From Chloroflexota bacterium (GTDB lineage: Bacteria > Chloroflexota > Dehalococcoidia > Lucifugimonadales > JADFKI01), in NCBI GenBank assembly GCA_022565015.1, contig JADFKI010000206.1:1-7142 (forward strand): DNA of 7,142 nucleotides, given 5' to 3'. A program made the translations under genes and the position numbers. Position 1 is the stretch's first letter, and every line of letters starts with the position of its first letter. Under the pieces are notes generated by a model that was not told the DNA's origin, made no database searches, and was given only the letters and a program-made list of their open reading frames with translations. Below are positions 1-5,303 of the stretch, piece after piece.

Positions 1-293
1 AACTGGGAGCCGCCGCCGTCAATGAGGTCTTGCTTGAAGCCGCCCACGGCCTCGGTGAAGACCTTGACGTAGCTCTCGCGACGCCACTCGCCGTCGGAGA
101 CGAAGTCCAGGCCCGCGCGCTCCTGCATGCGAATCGCCGAGGGAACGGCGTCGTCCAGCAGCGCATCGGCGTCGGCGTCGGAAATTTCGCCGCGCTTGCG
201 CTCCTCGATGACCTCCCGCACCCACTGCGGCCTCGGCAGGCTCCCCACCACGAACGTGGAGAAGGGCTTGCCGCCCGGGATTTTATTCTGCAT
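1..293 (-). CDS. MetE-like (cobalamin-independent methionine synthase family) protein, N-terminal part only
   Basis: This is a reading frame of 97 complete codons that starts at ATG 293 and runs off the left edge, so the C-terminus and stop are not visible. The protein opens with a VVGSLPRP motif at residues 15-22, followed by an EERKRGEIS helix (30-38) and the stretch QERAGLDFVSDGEWRRESY (57-75). This order is typical of the barrel domain of MetE, the cobalamin-independent enzyme that moves a methyl group from methyl-tetrahydrofolate to homocysteine. The zinc ligands lie further downstream and are outside the window. Because the protein begins directly at the barrel domain, it is more likely one of the short single-domain MetE-like proteins than full-length MetE; these often have uncertain substrates, and some are methylcobalamin- or corrinoid-linked methyltransferases. 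A GGAGAG ribosome-binding site (302-307) sits 8 bases before the ATG. It is the last gene of a minus-strand series, 85 bases after the PD-(D/E)XK-like gene. The family call is firm, the exact substrate is not. Confidence 0.8.
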   Translation of the reverse strand, partial: MQNKIPGGKPFSTFVVGSLPRPQWVREVIEERKRGEISDADADALLDDAVPSAIRMQERAGLDFVSDGEWRRESYVKVFTEAVGGFKQDLIDGGGSQ

Positions 294-378
294 GATGGGC
301 ACTCTCCAGTCAAGGAAGGGTTGCGGCTGCTCAGAATACATTCATACAGTCATCAGTGTTGCGACCGCTACACGATTC

Positions 379-918
379 TCACTGAGATGCCACGTTGCCC
401 AACCGTCTAGTCCAATGCACCGGGGTTAGGAAGCTCACCAGTCGGTTCATATGCGTGGCACCGCCTTCCAATACTAGGAATACCCATAGACCAATAGCTT
501 TTCTCAAAGCCAATGGCAGCCTATCAGCGTAGTTGTATTGCCACAGATAGTCATTGGCTACGGCCAACCCAAGACGCGTTAGCGGATTGTCATAGTATGA
601 CACGACGCTTGCAACGGCTCTGTCAAAGCTCGTTCTGTGAGTCTGAGGCTGCGCATCCGACATGCCTTTGCACTCGAACTTCCACACAATCTCACCGGAC
701 CTGGCGTTAATATCCGCACCACGGCGTCTGAAAAGCGTATTCGCATCAAAGGCAATATGGGCGGCCTCAAACTCCTGCCTGATTACTTCCTTTTGCTCGC
801 CAATACGAGGAAGCCCTGCCCCAGGTGCCAACGATATGCTGTCAATGGTCCAGCCCCGATCGTCAAGCCAGCGGCATGTCGACACTAGCACATCCAATTC
901 AGAAACAAATGTTAGCAT
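379..918 (-). CDS. Uncharacterised protein with PD-(D/E)XK nuclease-like motif (179 aa)
   Basis: I do not recognise a named family. The gene is convincing: an ATG preceded by a strong AAGGAG (926-931) with 7-base spacing, and only 22 bases after the queA stop, so it is probably translated from the same message. The protein starts with a helix-like segment ending in CRWLDDRGW (15-23), then GADINARSGEIVWKFECKG (67-85). Asp69, Glu82 and Lys84 fit the D-Xn-ExK metal-binding core of the PD-(D/E)XK nuclease fold (established fold knowledge; assignment by eye). A Gln-containing stretch and the helix FDRAVASVVSYYD (98-110) follow, as in many members of this fold. There is no signal peptide; residues about 143-151 (AIGLWVFLV) are hydrophobic but too short for a clear membrane anchor. 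Three sampled 60-base lines are about 43-53% G+C, against about 65-68% in queA, suggesting acquisition by transfer. No methyltransferase or partner lies beside it. It could be an orphan restriction-like or repair-like nuclease, or an inactive relative. Confidence 0.75.
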   Translation of the reverse strand: MLTFVSELDVLVSTCRWLDDRGWTIDSISLAPGAGLPRIGEQKEVIRQEFEAAHIAFDANTLFRRRGADINARSGEIVWKFECKGMSDAQPQTHRTSFDRAVASVVSYYDNPLTRLGLAVANDYLWQYNYADRLPLALRKAIGLWVFLVLEGGATHMNRLVSFLTPVHWTRRLGNVASQ

Positions 919-940
919 AGCAATACTCCTTCACATTTCC

Positions 941-1978
941 TCACATTATGATCATCGCGTCGCCGAAGCTGTAGAAGCGGTAGCGCTCGGCGACGGCGGC
1001 CTCGTATGCCTTCAGCACCAGGTCGCGGCCGGCCAGCGCGCTTGTCAGCATGAGCAGCGTCGAGCGCGGCAGGTGGAAGTTGGTGACCAGCGCGTCCACC
1101 ACTCGGAACCGGTAGCCCGGCGTGATGAAGATGTCGGCCCAGCCTTCGCCCGCAACCACAACCTCGTCGCCGCCATCTCTCAGAGAGGCGGAATACTCCA
1201 GCAGGCGCACAGCCGTGGTGCCCACCGATATGATCCGCCTGCCGTCTCTCTTGGCCTTGTTAATCAGGTTGGCGGCCTCGCCCTCTATCGAAAAGAACTC
1301 GGAGTGCATCTTGTGGCCGGCGACGTCGTCGGTCTTTACGGGTCGGAAGGAGTCCCAGCCCACGTGCAGGGTCACGAAGGCCGTCTCGACGCCCATCGAC
1401 CGCACGCGCTCCAGGAGCTCCGGCGTGAAGTGCAGGCCCGCCGTCGGTGCCGCGACGCTGCCTGCAACACGCGAGTACACGGTCTGGTAGCGCTCGACGT
1501 CGGCCAGGGGCTCGTGTATGTAGGGCGGCAGGGGCACGATGCCGACCCTGTGCAGGTTCTCCTCGCCTTCGAGCCTGACCAGCCGCGTGCCTTCGTCCTC
1601 GACCTCGACGATCTCGCCGCGCATGGCCGGCCGCCCGTCTTGGTCGCGGACAACGAAGGCGGCGCCCTCCCTCATGCGGCGGCCGGGTCTGACAAGGGCG
1701 CGCCACAGCCCGACCGACAGGCGGCTCAGCAGCAGCACCTCGATCTTGCCGCCGGTCTCGGTCCGCTCCCCGTACAGGCGGGCCGGGATGACACGGCTGT
1801 CGTTGAACACCAGCAGGTCGCCCGCGTGCAGGTACTCGGGCAGGTCGTAGAACCGGCGGTGCTCGAAGCGGCCGTCGTCGCGATGGACGGCCATGAGCCG
1901 CGAGTGGTCGCGAGGCTCGGCGGGCGTCTGTGCGATGAGCTCCTGAGGAAGCTCGTAGTCGAAGTCACTGGTCTTCAT
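941..1978 (-). CDS. queA: S-adenosylmethionine:tRNA ribosyltransferase-isomerase QueA
   Basis: QueA is the cytosolic enzyme that transfers and isomerises the ribosyl part of SAM onto 7-aminomethyl-7-deazaguanine at the wobble position of tRNAs with GUN anticodons, giving epoxyqueuosine. The 345-residue protein matches the family's usual length. Visible family segments, in order: MKTSDFDYELP and LIAQTPAEPRDHSRL at the N-terminus, FNDSRVIPARLYG, PTAGLHFT, HVGWDSFRPV, GHKMHSEFF, ISVGTTAVRLLE, FITPGYRF, and TNFHLPRSTLLMLTSALAG near the end. An in-frame ATG lies 8 codons upstream (2002), but I start at 1978: family alignment begins at MKTSDFDYELP, and a perfect TATAAT (1986-1991) places the transcript start at this ATG, leaving no room for a ribosome-binding site. 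The cupredoxin gene ends 43 bases upstream and the nuclease-like gene follows 22 bases downstream. No other queuosine genes are in the window. Confidence 0.96.
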   Translation of the reverse strand: MKTSDFDYELPQELIAQTPAEPRDHSRLMAVHRDDGRFEHRRFYDLPEYLHAGDLLVFNDSRVIPARLYGERTETGGKIEVLLLSRLSVGLWRALVRPGRRMREGAAFVVRDQDGRPAMRGEIVEVEDEGTRLVRLEGEENLHRVGIVPLPPYIHEPLADVERYQTVYSRVAGSVAAPTAGLHFTPELLERVRSMGVETAFVTLHVGWDSFRPVKTDDVAGHKMHSEFFSIEGEAANLINKAKRDGRRIISVGTTAVRLLEYSASLRDGGDEVVVAGEGWADIFITPGYRFRVVDALVTNFHLPRSTLLMLTSALAGRDLVLKAYEAAVAERYRFYSFGDAMIIM

Positions 1979-1985
1979 GCCAACG

Positions 1986-2014
1986 ATTATAAGCGTTGCC
2001 ATAGAGCGCGTCAG
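1986..2014 (-). promoter_or_regulatory. Predicted sigma-70-type promoter of queA, probably leaderless
   Basis: Read on the minus strand, CTGACG (2014-2009, 4 of 6 matches to TTGACA) is followed by exactly 17 bases and a perfect TATAAT (1991-1986). Seven bases then separate the -10 box from the A of the queA ATG at 1978, so transcription would be expected to start at or within a base or so of the start codon. No Shine-Dalgarno-like sequence fits in these seven bases (CGTTGGC), which agrees with a leaderless message. The promoter lies wholly in the gap after the lipoprotein stop codon. This rests on pattern matching only. Confidence 0.55.
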
Positions 2015-2021
2015 GCTCGCC

Positions 2022-2477
2022 TTACGGCAAGACCGTTAACGTCCCCACCATTCCCAAACTCTCGTGAGGAACACAGATAATGCCGAAAGTACCTTCCTGG
2101 TCAAAGGTGTAGCTCAAACGCTTTGTAATGCCGTCGTCGACCAATACAGCGATGCCAAGGCCTTCCACGGTAAACGTGTGGAACTCCGACTCGGCTACGA
2201 AGGTGAGATCCACGGTCTGACCCAACTTAAAGGTCAGGGCTGAAGGCGCAAATACGTAATCATGGCCCGCGCCCGGGTCTTGCATGGTTATCGTTACCCC
2301 CTCAGGAGGCGGCTCCGATGGTTTATCCTGCGGGACCGTAGGCGTGGGAACCACGATTGGAGGAGTCGTGGGCTGGGCATCGCCGGTCCCGCCACCGCAG
2401 GCGGTCATCGCACCAACGACTAGTAACAGAAGCCCCACCAGTCCACGCCCAGAGAGCCCATGTATGAACGTCACCAT
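2022..2477 (-). CDS. Cupredoxin-domain (plastocyanin-like) lipoprotein
   Basis: This is a 151-residue exported protein. Residues 1-26 form a lipoprotein signal peptide with a hydrophobic core (LVGLLLLVVGAM) ending at a lipobox-like MTAC, so Cys27 would be lipidated and the protein anchored on the outer face of the membrane. A Gly/Pro/Thr-rich linker (28-60) is followed by a cupredoxin domain (about 61-151) that ends with IICVPHESLGMVGTLTV. His100 (in EFHTF), Cys135, His138 and Met143 match the type 1 blue-copper ligand pattern H...C-x2-H-x4-M of plastocyanin and pseudoazurin families. It is therefore likely a periplasmic or surface electron carrier or copper-binding protein; the redox partner is not visible. 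It lies 59 bases downstream of folD and 43 bases upstream of queA, with no functional link to either. One sampled line is about 50% G+C, lower than its neighbours. The start could be ATG 2477 or the adjacent GTG 2474; see the ribosome-binding-site entry. Confidence 0.9.
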   Translation of the reverse strand: MVTFIHGLSGRGLVGLLLLVVGAMTACGGGTGDAQPTTPPIVVPTPTVPQDKPSEPPPEGVTITMQDPGAGHDYVFAPSALTFKLGQTVDLTFVAESEFHTFTVEGLGIAVLVDDGITKRLSYTFDQEGTFGIICVPHESLGMVGTLTVLP

Positions 2478-2481
2478 GATT

Positions 2482-2487
2482 CTCCTT
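2482..2487 (-). promoter_or_regulatory. Ribosome-binding site of the cupredoxin lipoprotein gene
   Basis: A full AAGGAG lies 4 bases before ATG 2477 and 7 bases before the adjacent in-frame GTG 2474. Seven is the spacing also seen at the nuclease-like gene (AAGGAG, 7 bases), so GTG 2474 is a real alternative start that shortens the signal peptide by only one residue. Confidence 0.6.
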
Positions 2488-2536
2488 GAAAAACACTCTA
2501 ATCATCGATGTGCCGCCAAGAGAGAATGTGGGAATG

Positions 2537-3436
2537 TCATTTATCGAGCTCGGGATGGATGGAAAGCCTGGCGGCCTTGAGGGTGTTGCTCAGCAGCATC
2601 GCGATCGTCATGGGGCCGACGCCGCCGGGCACCGGGGTGATGGCGGCCGCCTTCTCGGACACCGCGTCGAAGTCGACGTCGCCCACGAGCCGGTACCCTC
2701 GCTTACGTTCGGGCGCATCCACCCTGTTGATGCCGACGTCGATGACGACAACCCCCGTTTTCACCATGTCGGCCGTGATGGCCCTGGGAGCGCCCATGGC
2801 GGCGATGAGTATGTCGGCCTGGCGAGTGATGGCCGCGAGGTCCTTCGTCCTGGTATGGCAGACCGTCACGGTGGCGTTGGCTCCTTGGGAGCGTTGCATG
2901 AGCAGGGCAGCCACGGGTTTGCCGACGATGTTGCTTCGTCCGCAAACGACGACGTGCTTGCCCTCCGGGTCGTGGCCGGTCCGGACCAGCATCTGCTGTA
3001 TGCCCAACGGAGTTGCCGGAACGAATCTCGGCCTGCCCGCCATCAGAAGGCCCATGTTGAAGGGATGCAGGCCGTCCACATCCTTGGCCGGGTCGATGGC
3101 CTCTATGACCGTGTTTTCGTCGATATGCTCCGGTACGGGAAGCTGCACCAGGATGCCGTGGACGCGCGCGTCTCCGTTGAGCCGAGCAAGGTGGGCCAGG
3201 ACTTCGTTCTCCGAGGCGTCGGCGGGAAGAAGCACGGTATTCGAGAGCATCCCGGCTTCCAATGCCGCCTTCTCTTTGTTTCGCACGTAGACCGAGGACG
3301 CGGGGTCCTCACCGATGAGAATCACGGCAAGGCCCGGCGCAATGCCGTGCCTGTCCCTCATCTCCAGCACACCCTCCGCGACCTCCGCACGGATCTCCTC
3401 TGCGATCTTGGTACCGTTTATGAGCTTTGCAGTCAA
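2537..3436 (-). CDS. folD: Bifunctional methylene-THF dehydrogenase / methenyl-THF cyclohydrolase FolD
   Basis: FolD interconverts 5,10-methylene-, 5,10-methenyl- and 10-formyl-tetrahydrofolate in the cytosol using NAD(P). From a TTG start at 3436 the protein has 299 residues, and the catalytic residues fall at Tyr50, Lys54 (SSVYVRNKEKA), Gln98 (GILVQLPVP) and Asp121 (KDVDGLHP), the same numbers as in Escherichia coli FolD. That strongly supports this start. Further family segments are VVCGRSNIVGKPVAALL and ADILIAAMGAPRAI of the nucleotide-binding domain, VVVIDVGINR, and the C-terminal ITPVPGGVGPMTIAMLLSNT. A GAGG ribosome-binding site (3443-3446) lies 6 bases before the TTG. The frame stays open to an ATG at 3514, which would add 26 residues unlike the family; see findings. 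The gene diverges from the metX-like gene across 225 bases, and the cupredoxin gene follows 59 bases downstream. Confidence 0.96.
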   Translation of the reverse strand: MTAKLINGTKIAEEIRAEVAEGVLEMRDRHGIAPGLAVILIGEDPASSVYVRNKEKAALEAGMLSNTVLLPADASENEVLAHLARLNGDARVHGILVQLPVPEHIDENTVIEAIDPAKDVDGLHPFNMGLLMAGRPRFVPATPLGIQQMLVRTGHDPEGKHVVVCGRSNIVGKPVAALLMQRSQGANATVTVCHTRTKDLAAITRQADILIAAMGAPRAITADMVKTGVVVIDVGINRVDAPERKRGYRLVGDVDFDAVSEKAAAITPVPGGVGPMTIAMLLSNTLKAARLSIHPELDK

Positions 3437-3442
3437 TATCAA

Positions 3443-3446
3443 CCTC
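3443..3446 (-). promoter_or_regulatory. Ribosome-binding site deciding the TTG start of folD
   Basis: GAGG on the minus strand is followed by 6 bases (TTGATA) and TTG 3436. No comparable site precedes the upstream in-frame ATG 3514. Together with the exact match of catalytic residue numbering to E. coli FolD, this favours TTG. Confidence 0.55.
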
Positions 3447-3523
3447 GGCTTTGGTCGGACAGAATCAACGGCTACGACGCCACGAAGGGCTTGCGGCCCG
3501 CCCACGACAGACATACGTCACGA

Positions 3524-3529
3524 ATTATA
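3524..3529 (-). promoter_or_regulatory. Predicted -10 box of the folD promoter
   Basis: A perfect TATAAT on the minus strand lies about 88 bases upstream of the folD TTG start. An overlapping reading, TGG followed by TATATA, would be an extended -10 element. No good TTGACA-like -35 box is found 16-18 bases further upstream (TCCGGT at 17), so the extended form may matter. Transcription would start near 3516-3518, giving a leader of about 80 bases to the TTG. Confidence 0.4.
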
Positions 3530-3557
3530 TACCATGACTCGTCGCGACCGGACTTCT

Positions 3558-3586
3558 TTTCATTGGCATGTTTGCCCATCTATAAT
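3558..3586 (+). promoter_or_regulatory. Predicted promoter of the metX-like gene
   Basis: A perfect TATAAT at 3581-3586 lies about 76 bases before the TTG start of the metX-like gene. The hexamer 17 bases upstream (TTTCAT, 3558-3563) matches TTGACA at only 3 of 6 positions, so the -35 part is weak, as at activator-dependent promoters. The predicted leader is about 70 bases. Confidence 0.4.
3562..3579. repeat. Imperfect inverted repeat, possible operator
   Basis: ATTGGCA and TGCCCAT pair at 6 of 7 positions across a 4-base spacer (TGTT). The repeat fills the spacer just in front of the plus-strand TATAAT at 3581, where a bound regulator would block RNA polymerase at the metX-like promoter. 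No regulator gene is in the window, and a repeat this short can occur by chance. Confidence 0.3.
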
Positions 3587-3650
3587 GACCGTTGTCCGCC
3601 GACCATAGCCAGACGGCGTATTGAATCGAGCGGGAGCCGAGATAATGGAA

Positions 3651-3654
3651 GAGG
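3651..3654 (+). promoter_or_regulatory. Ribosome-binding site deciding the TTG start of the metX-like gene
   Basis: GAGG (within GGAAGAGGG) is followed by 7 bases and TTG 3662. The nearby ATG at 3645 is out of frame, so the TTG is the only well-placed start in this frame at the point where family similarity begins. Confidence 0.55.
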
Positions 3655-3661
3655 GCGCAGG

Positions 3662-4675
3662 TTGAACAGTTGCAAGCTCTTTGAGCCCGGAGACGTCGAG
3701 CTGCAGTCCGGGCAGACTCTGCGGGACGCGAGGCTTGCGTACGTTACCTTCGGCGAGCTCAACGAAGCCCGCGACAATGCTATCGTCATGCCGACGTACT
3801 ACGGCGGAAGCCACGTCGATAACGCCCGGCTCATCGGCGACGGGCATACCCTTGACCCAAGCAGGTACTTCATCGTAGTCCCGAATTTGCTCGGCAACGG
3901 CGTCTCGTCGTCACCGAGCAACACGACGTCCGGCCAAGGCGGCGCCGATTTCCCTCGCGTAACCCTCTACGACAACGTAATGCTCCAGCATCGGCTGATC
4001 ACCGAGCAGCTCGGCATAGATCGCCTGGCGCTGGTGTGCGGCTTTTCCATGGGCGCCCAGCAGACGTATCACTGGGCCGCGCTGTTTCCGGACATGGTCG
4101 AGCGCATCCTACCCTGGTGCGGCTCGGCGAAGACCTCCCGTCATAACTACGTGTTCCTCGAAGGAGCGAAGGCCGCCCTGACCGCCGATGACGCCTGGCG
4201 GGACGGCGCATACGACGCTCCGCCCGTCAAGGGCCTTCGCGCCTTTGGAAGGGTCTACGCGGGTTGGGGACCGTCGCAGGCGTTTTACAGGGAGCAGGCA
4301 TACCGTGACCTGGGCTTCGCCACCGTCGAGGAGTTTATCGTCGGCCAGTGGGAGGAGCGCTTCGTCCAGAAGGATGCCAACGATCTCCTGGCCATGCTGT
4401 GGAGCTGGCAGAACGCGGACATAAGCGCCAACGCGAGGTATAACGGCGACTTCGATGCCGCATTGAGGGGCATAAAGGCGAGGGCGCTGGTCATGCCGTC
4501 GCAGACGGACCAGTATTTTCCGGTAGCGGACAGCGGATATGAGGTAAGTGTTTTAACGAATGCCGAGCTGAGACCGATACCCTCGATCTGGGGGCACATG
4601 GCCGGCAGTCCGGGCCTCAACCCGAAGGACAACGCCTTTTTGGACAGCGCCATGAGGGAGCTTCTCGAAAGTTGA
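3662..4675 (+). CDS. MetX-like alpha/beta hydrolase (homoserine O-acetyltransferase family)
   Basis: The protein has 337 residues from a TTG start. The open frame extends far upstream, but that part is only the antisense of folD. It follows the MetX pattern closely: LAYVTFGELNEARDNAIVMPTYYGGS near the N-terminus, RYFIVVPNLLGNGVSSSP, GADFPRVTLYDNVMLQHRL, LGIDRLALVCGFSMGAQQTYHWAALFPDMV, and a C-terminal WGHMAGSPG. The catalytic triad reads as Ser129 (GFSMG), Asp283 (QTDQYF) and His312 (WGHMAG). MetX enzymes acetylate or succinylate homoserine in methionine synthesis. Here the nucleophile elbow is GFSMGAQQ rather than the usual GGSMGGMQ, and the usual GHD motif at the catalytic histidine is GHM, so acyl donor and substrate may differ; it may be a hydrolase or an acyltransferase on another substrate. 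It is cytosolic, with no signal peptide. It diverges from folD, and acpS follows after 56 bases on the same strand. Family call firm, metX role uncertain. Confidence 0.88.
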   Translation: MNSCKLFEPGDVELQSGQTLRDARLAYVTFGELNEARDNAIVMPTYYGGSHVDNARLIGDGHTLDPSRYFIVVPNLLGNGVSSSPSNTTSGQGGADFPRVTLYDNVMLQHRLITEQLGIDRLALVCGFSMGAQQTYHWAALFPDMVERILPWCGSAKTSRHNYVFLEGAKAALTADDAWRDGAYDAPPVKGLRAFGRVYAGWGPSQAFYREQAYRDLGFATVEEFIVGQWEERFVQKDANDLLAMLWSWQNADISANARYNGDFDAALRGIKARALVMPSQTDQYFPVADSGYEVSVLTNAELRPIPSIWGHMAGSPGLNPKDNAFLDSAMRELLES

Positions 4676-4731
4676 TCAAGCCCTAGAAAGTATCTCCGCT
4701 CATCCCTGCCGGCGAAAATCTGATCGGATAA

Positions 4732-5136
4732 GTGGCTAAGAAAATGCTTGTGACAGGCGTAGACATAATAGAGATACCCCGCGTTAGGGGCGTGCACGAG
4801 CGCTTCGGTGAGCGCTTCCTAAACCGGATTTACACCGAGGGCGAGATCGCGTATTGCCGCGGACGCGCGCATCAGCTCGCCAGCAGGTTCGCCGCCAAGG
4901 AGGCGGTGATGAAGCTGCTGGGCACGGGCACGAGAGGCGTGCGCTGGAAGGACATCGAGGTCGTTCGCAACAGGGGGCAGGCGCCGACCATAAAGCTGCA
5001 CGGGACTGCCCTGGCGCGTGCGCAGCGAATCGGCCTTGACCACGTCGCAGTCTCCCTGTCCCACTCCGTGGAATATGCCGTCGCGTCCGTAGTCGGTGAA
5101 TGCGAGTACGGAAACCTTGTTGGACGAAGGGGATAG
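4732..5136 (+). CDS. acpS: Holo-[acyl-carrier-protein] synthase AcpS
   Basis: AcpS transfers 4'-phosphopantetheine from coenzyme A to the serine of acyl carrier protein, switching on fatty acid synthesis in the cytosol. From GTG 4732 the protein has 134 residues. The signature segments are TGVDIIEIPRV with metal-binding Asp11, and LASRFAAKEAVMKLLGTG with Glu57 and Lys61, followed by VAVSLSHSVEYAVASVV (the S-x-SH motif). The family is usually about 120-130 residues. An in-frame ATG at 4744 would remove four residues and put the Asp at position 7, closer to E. coli (Asp9) and B. subtilis (Asp8); neither start has a good ribosome-binding site, so the start is open. The gene lies 56 bases after the metX-like gene and is probably cotranscribed with it. 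A strong G-tract array begins in its last codons. Confidence 0.94.
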   Translation: MAKKMLVTGVDIIEIPRVRGVHERFGERFLNRIYTEGEIAYCRGRAHQLASRFAAKEAVMKLLGTGTRGVRWKDIEVVRNRGQAPTIKLHGTALARAQRIGLDHVAVSLSHSVEYAVASVVGECEYGNLVGRRG

Positions 5137-5160
5137 GGTCTGGGGTACGGGGGTTGGGGG
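5129..5160 (+). other. Five-tract G-quadruplex motif at the end of acpS
   Basis: Five G-runs of 4, 3, 4, 5 and 5 bases are separated by loops of 3, 3, 3 and 2 bases (ATA, TCT, TAC, TT). This fits the standard G3+N1-7 quadruplex pattern with one tract to spare. It overlaps the acpS stop codon (TAG 5134-5136) and lies on the coding strand, so it would be present in the mRNA as well as in DNA. Confidence 0.7.
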
Positions 5161-5303
5161 TAACGACGGCATACCGAGAGTTGGGCCATGCACTCCCTTA
5201 ATCGACAACATGCCCGAGCGGAAGCGCGACGTTGACCGGAAGACGAAGCTCGAATAGACGATCGCTAGAAGATGAGGCGTTCGACGGCACTGAGAGGACT
5301 TAA
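5137..5303. other. Intergenic region between acpS and the first oxidoreductase gene
   Basis: This 167-base gap holds the G-tract array at its left end, a possible promoter in its right half, and no convincing gene. There is no clear hairpin-plus-T-run terminator on either strand. Confidence 0.6.
5232..5260 (+). promoter_or_regulatory. Possible promoter of the oxidoreductase pair
   Basis: TTGACC (5232-5237, 5 of 6 matches to the -35 consensus) is followed by 17 bases and TAGACG (5255-5260, only 3 of 6 to TATAAT). The spacing is ideal but the -10 box is poor. A transcript starting near 5267 would have a leader of about 37 bases. Confidence 0.3.

Noticed and set aside
294..378. Possible promoter before the MetE-like gene (TATTCT on the minus strand)
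   Set aside because: The -10 box is weak and no TTGACA-like box lies 16-18 bases upstream, so I could not support it.
662..2080. A 472-codon plus-strand open frame
   Set aside because: It is antisense to queA and the nuclease-like gene, both of which have clear starts and motifs. Its composition is typical of a high-GC shadow frame.
2486..3661. Long upstream extension of the metX-like reading frame
   Set aside because: It lies opposite folD, whose conserved motifs are on the minus strand. MetX-like similarity starts only at about 3662, where a ribosome-binding site and TTG occur.
5210..5257. Small open frame coding for MPERKRDVDRKTKLE between acpS and the oxidoreductases
   Set aside because: It has 15 codons, no good ribosome-binding site, and overlaps the possible promoter. 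The frame is open further upstream without a start, which can be chance in high-GC DNA.
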